Below, one piece after another: positions 10,633-20,122 of a stretch of 64,000 nucleotides of DNA. Position 1 is the first letter of the stretch, and every line of letters starts with the position of its first letter. Below the pieces are notes generated by a model. It was not told the DNA's origin. It saw only the letters and a list, made by a program, of their open reading frames with translations, and did not search any database. The translations under genes and the position numbers were made by a program. The stretch lies in NCBI GenBank assembly GCA_020740775.1, contig JAHEWK010000004.1, positions 1,488,001 through 1,552,000 on the forward strand, in the 5' to 3' direction. Source of the DNA: Ilyonectria destructans. Lineage: Eukaryota; Ascomycota; Sordariomycetes; Hypocreales; Nectriaceae.

Positions 10633-12030
10633 ACCATGGCGAGTCAGGGCCGGCGTTATACTTTGCAGTACTCTGTACATACATAGTAATAATGGTCGAT
10701 CCTTATTCACGCGCGCGACACGATTCACATGAATGCGCCCTGACCAGCCCTGGTCTTGGGGTCATCTGCCGTTGTGGTTAATTGATCTATTCGAGGATCT
10801 TCAGGGTTTAGTTACGGCCTTCCAGTACTACTGTGTGTATGTAGTACAGTACTTACTCACCACCACAATCACCACTTTCACCACCACTACACACACACAC
10901 CTCTTGACCTCCCTCACTTCACCTCCCTCACAACATCCTGGAAACCCAACGCGTTCTTCAGTGGCGAAATCACCCCCTGCTTTCTACATGCATGGCATGG
11001 TTGATGGTTCATCCCACATGCTGCATCGGGCTTGGCTCGCTGCACCAACGGCCCAAGTCAGTCAACCAACCCACCTTCATCGCACCATCCCAGCCTCCAC
11101 GTGCGGTATCGCCCACCTATTCCTCCTCTCCTTTTGCTTCCCCTCGTGCTTCTCCAGCTCTTCGGTGAACCGGCATGGAGTAGGTATCTGCAGCGCGCCC
11201 TGCACGGCACAGCCGCCTTATGGAGTAAAGTCGAATCCGAATACGCAACTCAAGTGCATGCGTTTCTTCTCTCTTCGAGGTGCCCCTCCAAAAGTCCAAT
11301 CAGTCCTGTGCTATGTCCTCTGTAATATGCCGACGCGTTTCCCGCGGAACTATTGGCACGAGTAAGCTTAACCGAGCTCATCGTCCCAGGTGGCCGGCAA
11401 GCCATGCCACGCGATGCCTTCTCTCTCAGTGTGTGTGCGGAACGAGTCAAGGTCCTCCGCACAGGTAGCGTAGATCGCCAGGCACGGACTTGGCCCGGCT
11501 TCTTGTCCGTCTCCTCGCTACTGGCGGCGTAGCTTATTCCGGTTAAATAGCGATTGGCTAGTTTCTTCATCATCTTCTGTAGTTCTGCACCAGTTACCAG
11601 ACTGACTTGCCTGGTACTGATTCCTATCTGGGACCCGTCGTCCGTGGCTCCCATCGCGCTAAACTCGATGCCGGGATCTTCATTAGGAAACCCACCGTTC
11701 TGGATCATCACCATCACTCACGACAGCACTGAGCTAGCTCGCGCTCTATCGTCTTCAGCTTCAGGTGCCAGAAAAACCGAGTGCGTCATAGTGAGCCAGG
11801 GTTATTCCCACTAGACGGACAGCTAATTAATTAAATCGTGATGGGCCATCATCTCATTAAACATTGAAGGCACGAGCGACTTCCCCAATTTGTAGTGTCA
11901 CTGAAGCTGGTGAAGCTATGCATGTGGAGGTAATTTAGTAGACGACACAAGCGGGTGGCCTAGTCGATGTGCCACATGAGCTGCAAGAGCTCCGCCTGGG
12001 CTTCTCTTTCCCATCCAAGCTCGGCGTCGC

Positions 12031-12664
12031 TCACGTGAGCACCCGAACAGGGCCGCATCCTTCAAACAACATGAACCATACGTCCGAGTTCCATAATGCA
12101 ACCAATATACCTCCATCCTCTCGTTCACAGCCAAAGTGTGACGAATTGCTACCTACACGAGCGTATACAACCAGCCTCCGCCTTGTGCCACGAGCTATGA
12201 CAAGTGCCTTTGTTTGACTAGTACAACCTTCGCCGAGCATGTAACCCATCTCAACATCGTATTCTTGTCTTAATCGATCCGTGCCGTCGGAACTCGCTAC
12301 GACTGTCCCATTGTAGTCGTACAGCCGCGAGGTTACGGGATCATCGCCTCGAGGCCGTATGTTCGTCGACCAACAATTGTGCTACGACAAGACGGCTGCG
12401 GCATCTCAGGATCGTTTGCGTTGCACGACAACGGACCGGCAGTGGGCAACCTCGGATGCGAGGCTAAACCAAACAGGGTGGTCAGACAGCATGGCAGCTC
12501 ATCGTTAGCACTTCACTGAATAACATTATGACAAGCGTCGGGACCTTACATCAGACCGCGCCAGGTGAGGCCCACAGCAACAACACCGCATTTATTGAAC
12601 CCATCGCAATGGCAAGCCAAAAGCCATCGGGCGATGTCTGCATTGATAGTAAGGTTGGCTTCAT
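12031..12664 (-). CDS. Candidate small secreted protein (two exons, low confidence)
   Basis: Exon 2 (12381-12031) opens exactly after a TAG acceptor and stays open for 116 residues, with four cysteines, an NGT glycosylation site and a protein-like hydrophobic pattern (FGCEREDGGILVALWNSDVW). A possible first exon (12664-12557) starts with ATG and has a hydrophobic core (FWLAIAMGSINAVLLLWA) that could be a signal peptide or anchor; both ends are phase 0. Weak points: the donor is GTCTGA, the intron would be 175 nt, and the opposite strand also has a protein-like frame here. It would be divergent from the subtilisin gene. No family recognised. Confidence 0.28.
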
Positions 12665-13009
12665 TAGAGACCTGCCGAGACTTGTCTCGGTCTGAGACGG
12701 CAACTGCGGCAACTCCCTATGTGACATGGTGGCGTACTTCAACGGCTTCTACAAACGTGTGCCCCGATGCTGCTTGGCGAATTGACTATCCGGTTACTGC
12801 CGTGTTGTAAGGATGCACACGGCCTACTACACAAATGAAGCACTGTCCCGAGACATGGCCATATTGATCAATCTTCCGAAAGGGCACCGGCGAAGTCGCT
12901 CAAGGTGATATGTGCTCCCCCAAGTTCCCATATATATGTGACATTATCGGAGTCGAGGTTCTCCTTCCTTTCTCTTCATTCTGAGACGGCAGAACGAGAC
13001 CTACCCACA

Positions 13010-15909
13010 ATGATGCTCTCTCACTTGTTACCACTCCTTTTCGGGGTTGTATCCGTGGCTGCTAAAGACCAGAGACTTCCACTCAGCCCGGGTGGTGTCC
13101 CAACTGACCGAGTGAGCACAGGGGGAACTCGGAAGTTTATTATCGAAGTTGAACAGGTAACTATATAACCATTCCGATTTTAGACTTCAGCTCACTCTGT
13201 TAGCGACCGGGTCCAGGTAATGTGGCCCTCCAGTTACTCTCAAAATCAAGCCGGATTGGTAGCTCCTACAAGGAGTTCGACTGCAGCGACGTCTTCGCCG
13301 GCATGGTGCTTGAGACCGACTCCGAGAATGTTGATACACTGCTTCAGATGGATGGGGTCATCAACGTTTGGCCAGCAAGTATTGTGAAAACACCACGCGT
13401 CGAGAAATCAGTATCGCCCTTCTCGTCCAACGCCAGGCACAACTACTCCATGCATCAGTGGACTGGTGTCGACAGGTTGCACGCCAAGGGGATTCGGGGC
13501 AGAGGAGCTACCGTTGCCATTATTGACACCGGCATTGACTACACTCATAAAGCGGTATGTAACAGATCCCAATAAAACCGCACCGATCTTTTGCTAACGG
13601 TTTTAGCTTGGTGGTTGCTTTGGTCCTGGATGCAAGATTGTGGGCGGATACGATCTGGTTGGGCCCAATTGTGAGTCCCCCCCTGAGTTGGGTTGTCAAG
13701 ATTACAAAGCTCATTCACCTCGAGGGGACACCAAATACGACAAGAGGTTCCCGAAGCGGCCAGATGAAGATCCTATGGATTTTCATGGCCATGGAACACA
13801 CGTCGCGGGTATCATTGCCGCCGAAAACAGTTGGTGAGTGTGTCACCAGGAGTCCTTCGTTTGACTCGTGGGTGTACGATGTGTGAGACTAACGCATTGT
13901 TCAGGCTTACCGGAGTTGCCCCGGACGCAGAACTGCTGATTTACAAAGTGTTTTCTGATGTAAGAAGCCGGCTCTTCCATTTTAGAATACTCCAGCTAAT
14001 ACATTTCTAAGGAACCGTGGGAAACCGATGAGGAAACCATCATGCAAGCTTTGTGTGATGCCTACCACGCAGGAGTCAGTTAAGCGTATCGTTAAAACAT
14101 CATTCTCTAACCCTTCATAGGCCGATGTCATCTCTACGAGTATTGGCCAGCCGAACGGCTTCTCAGACAACCCATGGGCGCTCCTTTCCAGTCGCCTCGT
14201 GGACAAGGGCGTCGTTATCACTGCATCAGCCGGGAACGAAGGAGAAAACGGTCCCTTCTTCTCTAGCAGCGGCGCAATGGGCCATGGGGTCCTCGCCGTT
14301 GCAGCTGCTAATGTCTCCGCAGATCCGCACGCCAACATGTCTGACAAGAGCATATCGCCCTTGCCAGTCTATTTCACAACGTGGGGCCCGTCAAATGAGC
14401 TCCTCCTCAAGCCCGACGTTGCGGCACCCGGATACGACGTGGTGAGTACAGTGCTAAACCAGAACTACGAAGAACTGAGTGGGACTTCCATGGCCGCCCC
14501 GTATGTCGCAGGCATCGCCGCATTGTTCATCGGAGAACACGGGGGTCGCGAGTTCCACGGGGCAGGCTTCGCCAAGATGCTCCATGACCGTATCGCTTCC
14601 AGCGGCAGCAGTCTTCCTTGGGTATCCAATCGTGTCCATCGCAAATTCACCGCGCCTCCCTTCCAGGTTGGCACGGGCTTGGTTAATGCTTGGAAAGTTC
14701 TCAACTATGACACCCAGCTGGACTATGAACCATTCGCACTGATGGATACAGAGATGTTCGTTCCGAAATGGAAGTTCAAAATCAGCAACAACGGAGACAA
14801 GATGCACAAGTATACGTTCGAGCTCGAACCCCAGGCCGGTGCCAACATCTTGGATAATTACTACGGAATTTTGTCTCTGTATAGCCTTGAGCCGCGACGC
14901 ATTGTACCGCCGGTGACACTTCCAGATCCCGTCATTATCCGCCCGGGGGACACAAAGGAGGTCGAGTAAGTTTCCCATGATCTATTTACCGGCCATCTTC
15001 TAACTATGATCAGAGTGACGTTTGCTCTACCCGATGTCAACGATGATTACCTTCCCCTGTACGGTGGCAAGGTTTGGGTTGTGTCTAACCATGGAGAGCG
15101 GCTTGCAATTCCGTACGGAGGTTAGTTTACACCCTCCATCTTTTAATCCCATCCTACTAATGTTTATTTCTACAGGAGCGGCCTATGACACCGAAAAGGC
15201 ATTCGACAATATGTTCATTGCAGAGCCATCTATCACAGAACTTGATGGTGATTGGGCGTACGTAAAATATCCCGAGAAATTCCGCATCTGTACTCACAAA
15301 TGTGTCATAGTTGGTCGTTCAACGTGAACAAAAACCCCAACGACTTTATCGAAATCGGTGCAAGACTGTCCTACCCCTGTACGCACCTCCGTTGGGATGT
15401 AAGTTACACCCTGCACGACTTCCTGTTTCTCGACCCCCTTACCAACTGGTTACATTAGATCTTCGATGCAAGTTGGTCCGAAGCCCTTTGGCACTACCCG
15501 CCCAAGGTTGGCGAACGCGGCTATGTGGGCTCCGCAACCACGTACCGAGACTCGGACCAGTTCTGGTTCTTCAGCCCGAGCGTGAACGACATTGAAGACA
15601 CGGTTCCGTTCCCGCTCACACGCGTAGTGCGAGGGTTCCGCCTCTTCTGGTGGTTCGGCAAGCTAGCCAATGGGACGCAGATCGCCCCTGGCAACTACAC
15701 GTAAGAAGCCCTCGACTTGTGGTTGTATTTGTGGAGGTGAGGTGCTAACTTATGTTGGCAGTGTGCGTTTCGCAGCCCTCCGGCCGTATGGCAACCCGAA
15801 GATCTCGGATCATTGGGACATCATGACCAATGAGGCGGACAATATCCAAATCCTGCCGTACAACACGACTACCAACTCTACCCAGATGTATCGACGAACT
15901 CGCCATTGA
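13010..15909 (+). CDS. Secreted subtilisin-like serine protease (S8), minor-extracellular-protease type
   Basis: Eleven exons: 13010-13156, 13204-13554, 13607-13833, 13905-13959, 14012-14074, 14121-14965, 15014-15120, 15176-15257, 15311-15398, 15459-15700, 15762-15909; 784 residues. The N-terminus MMLSHLLPLLFGVVSVAAKD is a signal peptide. A pro-region leads to the S8 domain with Asp157 (IIDTGID), His228 (HGHGTHVAG), oxyanion Asn320 (SAGNEG) and Ser404 (SGTSMAAPYVAG), so the catalytic set is complete. The about 300-residue C-terminal extension (ASWSEALWHYPPKVG, FRLFWWFGKL) fits the Fn3-like region of Vpr-type subtilases. Role: secreted proteolysis, possibly nutritional or host-related; the substrate is unknown. 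Ten introns is far more than any neighbour; the exon 2 start at 13204 was chosen to keep phase. Confidence 0.88.
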
Positions 15910-16432
15910 TCTGAGGCTGGGATATTTGATGCCGGTTTGGAGAGAAGAGAGAAATTTAATCTGGAATGGTCAGGTATTGGAGAGGAGATGCAAGGGTAAG
16001 AGTCCGTTGATTAGCACGTTTCCATAGATGCTCATGAATTGGATTCTTCACCGCATTGACTTGTCCACGGGTTTGATTATGCTGGAGGTGATAGTCTTTC
16101 ATCCAAGACACGGACAGGGTTTGTTCTCCTCGAGTTGCAGATGTGAGAAAGCCAAGTCTCTGTAACGGAGTTAACATCGGATTGCACTTTCCCAAGGTTC
16201 AGTTGAATTTGAATTGAGATCATAATTCCCTTGTATGCAAGCCCGCCATTTTCTATGGAGGGCCATCTATAAACAAAATTTACGCAAACAGGTGCCTGTA
16301 TGTCCGCACGTCCACGAGTTCCCTCTTGTAGCTCGCCATTTAGGTATCTCCTCCACGCCCGACCAATCATAAACCGACTAAACCAAACCAATATCCGTCA
16401 TTACGTCGCATTAAAAGTCACACCTCTCCGCC
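15910..16432. other. Intergenic between convergent subtilisin and ZIP genes
   Basis: 523 bp of 3'-flanking sequence with no supported gene or repeat. Confidence 0.5.
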
Positions 16433-18211
16433 TTATGCCCATTTACCCAAGACGCTCATGAGGATCAGGCCAGCAATGAGACCGGAGGCAGCGAGGGTAG
16501 TGGTGAGGAGGTTTGCATCGGCAAGCTCGGCCTTCTTGCCGTGAGAACCGACCATCCAGTCAGCTGCCCACATCTCAACGAGGCCGACCCAGATGAGGAT
16601 ACCGGCGGAGAGGGCATCGAGTGTGCCAATGGTGAGGAGGGTGGAACGGTTGCTACCGTTGAATTGTTGCAGAACACCAATACCAATGGCCATGCCAATG
16701 GGGGTGATGAAAGCAAATAGGGCGGCGAGCCCAAGCTTCTTCTTCATACTGAGGCCGGTTGGAATGACCACAGCTTCCTCGCTCGAGGCAGAGTCACTGG
16801 GAGTAGTGACAGCCTTGTCGGAATCTTGAATGACCGCCTCGTCTGAGGATCGTGTGACGGCGATGACGTGAGCGTCAGCGATAGTGCCGATGGTAGCAAT
16901 GCGGCTACCAAGGGCAATACCCTCAAACATTTGGTGGAAGAGAATGACAACAAAGAGGGTGATAAAATATTCGTCACCAGAGACGACTAGCGTCAATCCG
17001 ATTACTTTGAAGACGTTAGATGCTTCGGTTCTGGTTTGGTTCAGGAGGACTGTGACTTACGGAGCGAATGGAAGAGGATGCCCGCCTCCATGACCAGAAT
17101 GCTAACCACCTCGGTTGATAGCCAAGCCTTGGCCTGGTGTCCCTGGCTAAGAGCAGACTTGGTCTTGGCCAGGACGATACGCTGGCCGATGAACTCGACA
17201 AGGAAGGACAGCAAGATACCCGCCATCACAATAGCTGAGGTAGTGCCTTCATAGCCCAGTTCGCCGATACAATCATTACCAAACATGAGAAAGGCATGAG
17301 TAAACAACTATCCCAAAGAATCAGCACCTCGAGGCCGCATTGGAAGAAGAGAACATACGTGGATGAAGGCAGTGGAGACAATGATGCCAGTTCCAAATTG
17401 CTTCAAAACGATAAATACTAGGTTGAGCTTGGAGGGCATTAACTTGTGGAGCAAGATCGGTCCGAAGACACCTGCACCATGTTAGGTCGGTCACTTTGCA
17501 GTAGGGGAGTAAATGAGGGGGCATACCGATGGCGCTGGTGGCCAGAATGACAAAGAGCAAGCCGACACGCAGACCAATGTTATAGTCTCTGCTGGGGGCT
17601 TCGCAATTCGACTCCGCGGACTCACTCTCATCGCCACCGGTGCAGTGCCTGGATAGTGTTAGCTAACGCGAATAGATGACACTTGGGGTAGGTCAACGCA
17701 CTCGACACCGGCATGGAAGTGGCAACTTTGGCCGGCGCTGGAGCTCCCTGTCTCTTCTTCGGACTGGTGGTCATGTTCTTCCTCACTCTCGCTCTCATGG
17801 TCGTGATCCTCTTTGCTCTCGTGGTCGTGATCCTCCTCTGTCTCGGTGCCCTCGGCCTCGACGGCGACATCTCCTCCATCGGAGTCAACACAGAACATTT
17901 CCGAGTCATGGGCATGGCAGTCGGTGTACTGTAAGGGGACATCGCTGGTAGCAGTGATCGATACGTCTACTAGATACTCCGTCTCGCCAGCAAAACAGTA
18001 CCTAGTTAACGATGGTCAGTTGAGAAATATTTTCTCTAGGGCAAAGGGAAACCAACACGCTGGACTCATGGAAATGGCAACCAGTGATTGCGGTGACCTC
18101 AGGCTCTGCGGCCGTGGTCGTGGCAGCGTCAGTTTGTCTGGGAGCTAGGCCCGCAGCACTAGCAGCACCGGCGAAGCCCCAGACTAGGGACAAGGCCACG
18201 GCAGCGTGCAT
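16433..18211 (-). CDS. ZIP-family zinc/iron transporter with long metal-binding N-terminal domain
   Basis: Six exons on the minus strand: 18211-18057, 18001-17702, 17648-17527, 17471-17359, 17307-17061, 17004-16433; 502 residues with consistent phases. The N-terminus is a signal peptide (MHAAVALSLVWGFAGAASAA). The luminal/extracellular part carries CHFHES, YTDCHAH, three DHDHES-like repeats and CHFHAGVEHC, a clear metal-binding region. TM helices then follow with the ZIP signatures IVSTAFIHLFTHAF (TM4) and EAGILFHSL plus LFHQMFEGIALGSR (TM5), whose His/Glu residues form the transport site. The family imports Zn2+ or Fe2+ into the cytosol. The donor of the first intron (GTTGGT) is non-consensus but is the only one giving correct phase. 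Confidence 0.9.
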
Positions 18212-19890
18212 GGTTCCTACTGTCCGAGGTCGAAAATACGGATGTCGATGGTGGTGATAGATGCGAAAACGCGTGAAACAGGTTCCGGGGAATCTCAGAC
18301 AGGAACAAAATTAAGCTTAAGCTTAAATGATAAGCATACGCAGTAGGCGCAGTAGCGGCGGCAAAGCAGCAGAAGCACCAAGCGTCGAGTCCGTGTCCTT
18401 GGATTATTGGGTTACCGGCAACGAGATCCGAGAGAGTTCCAAAGAGATGCAGAAAGAGGAGGAGGAGGACATCCAGGTGCCAGAAAGAGCCGCCCTGGAT
18501 CATTGAGAGGGGCAGCAAGGGCAACAAGGGCGAGAGTCTGACCCAGTCGAGCCATGGCCATTGGTAAAATTCCCTCCTTCAGGCTGCCCATTCAGCTCAT
18601 CGCAGCCCGTCACAGCGGAGTGTTGCCAAGCCTGACAACTGAGATTCATGGTGAGAACCTTGATGGCCAGCGGCTGCTTCGACGAGGACCTTGATGGCCA
18701 CACGAACCCTGTCGCCAAGGCTTTGGCTAGTCGTATCCCAGGATTGAGCATGGTGCGCTCTGTCCTCGACGCTGTTTCTCCGAACGTTCTCAGCACGACA
18801 TCAGCACGACAATCGCCAGACTTGTGAATGAAGAACTCCTCTCGTGGCGTGGCGCTCCTTGGTGATGATACCGTCGTCAGGTACGGCTGATCAAAAGGTG
18901 CCATGAGGTGACGTCGTAAGAGGGAGACTGAGGAACGGATGTGACCTCAGCGGCGCCACGAGAGAGTGGGCCAAAATGTCCCAAGATCCCATCTCCACCA
19001 TCTTGTTCAAACCTCTGTGCAGACCCAGTTCTCAAAGTCTCTCATACGGTACAGGGCCGCTATTGGGTCGAGTTCGACGCCATGTTGCCAAGCCTAGGCT
19101 CGTCTTCTTGATAGAACCATCCCGTGCCGTGGGGGTTTGCTGAACCACATATCCACTCCTCTCCATTCCAATCCAAAGGGGGTCGATCGAGCATTTGATT
19201 TGCGGGACTTGAAAAGACCCCGGTGACTACTAAATCTCAGATTGACGTCGTTGCGACCAGCTGACAAGACATTGATTGGAGTTGGTTAGATCTTGCGGGC
19301 CGACGGACGCTAGTAGAGCGAGATGTTGATGATTATCTCAATCCGAGTTGGCGCAATTGGCGGGGACTAATAAGCATCCGCATCCCTTGGCTGTGAATCT
19401 CAGAGCAGACATTGATGGCCCGTCGAGATTCACTGCCCTGCCCCATTTTCGTAGCGATGCGTTTGGATCGTCTCGTATGACGGTGGTTTCGCTGGTGGAG
19501 CGTGAGCCGACCGTCTTTAATTCACTCGAGGTCAATCCATCCTGTCAGAGTCGAATTCTCTTGACATTCGAGATAGGCCGTGTCTATGATGACCGATTAG
19601 GTTGGGTGGCGGATTGCAATTTGATTTCCCACCTTGGGTACCTAGGTTCGCTCGACGTTGTGAGAGGGAAGATGAGACGTCTGCTAACTGTTGGGAAGTA
19701 GATGGATGGCGCATGGATGCCGTGTGTATTAACTTCACTGTTAGCCCCAGTACAACAGTTGGGGTATGGCGCAGGCACACAATGGCTGCTGAACACTTTG
19801 CTGTAGGCCCGACGCAAGTCCTGGACTAACATCTCTGGCCAGCGCTGAGGAGGTACCTAGGCTGCACGCCTAATTTAGTTGGCTAGCTGT

Positions 19891-19923
19891 GCCAGCTGTC
19901 CGCCAGCTGTACGCCAGCTGTCC
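19891..19923 (+). repeat. Three tandem 11-bp units each containing CAGCTG
   Basis: Units GCCAGCTGTCC, GCCAGCTGTAC and GCCAGCTGTCC lie head to tail about 200 bp upstream of the MSH2 start. CAGCTG is an E-box type palindrome that bHLH factors can bind; any regulatory role is inference. Confidence 0.85.
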
Positions 19924-19975
19924 GCCGTCCGTCACCATTTTTCGCGTCGCAGGGTTTAATTGAGAACGCCAGAAA

Positions 19976-19981
19976 ACGCGT
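19976..19981. promoter_or_regulatory. MCB-type ACGCGT hexamer upstream of MSH2
   Basis: ACGCGT 142-147 bp upstream of the MSH2 ATG, with related TTCGCGTC at about 19941 and GACGCGAC at about 20014. In yeasts, MBF binds ACGCGT to drive G1/S genes including mismatch-repair genes. The hexamer also occurs elsewhere in the window, so this is suggestive only. Confidence 0.4.
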
Positions 19982-20122
19982 CTCCCAGCCCATGTCAAGT
20001 GTGGCGGGGGCTAGCGACGCGACCTCCACGTACTGACGCCGACCAGTCCGGCTTCGGTTTCTCCTTCTCGGAAGCTCCAGAATCAAGTCAATCACCCGCA
20101 CGCAGTCAAAAAACACTTGATC

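Larger units (their letters stand above)
8618..13009. other. Long gene-poor stretch (4.4 kb)
   Basis: Contains the CT-rich leader of the 135-residue gene (to about 9100), a GC-rich block with overlapping six-frame openness (9280-9660), two 12-bp direct copies of CTGTAGGTACCT at 9160 and 9173, a 21-bp tandem duplication at 10591, ORF-like islands on both strands between 11250 and 12910, and a TATATATG at 12931-12938, 72-79 bp upstream of the subtilisin ATG. Apart from the secreted-protein candidate listed separately, nothing here is supported as a gene. Confidence 0.5.
18212..20122. other. Divergent intergenic region between ZIP transporter and MSH2 (1.9 kb)
   Basis: Contains a TAAGCTTAAGCTTAA palindromic tract near 18312, a 13-bp direct repeat ACCTTGATGGCCA at 18657 and 18688, and, near MSH2, the 11-bp repeats and ACGCGT box listed separately. 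No supported gene. Confidence 0.5.

Noticed and set aside
18500..18904. 134-codon minus-strand frame in the ZIP-MSH2 gap
   Set aside because: No domain-like content, no leader signals; ends in a Cys/Pro low-complexity tail.
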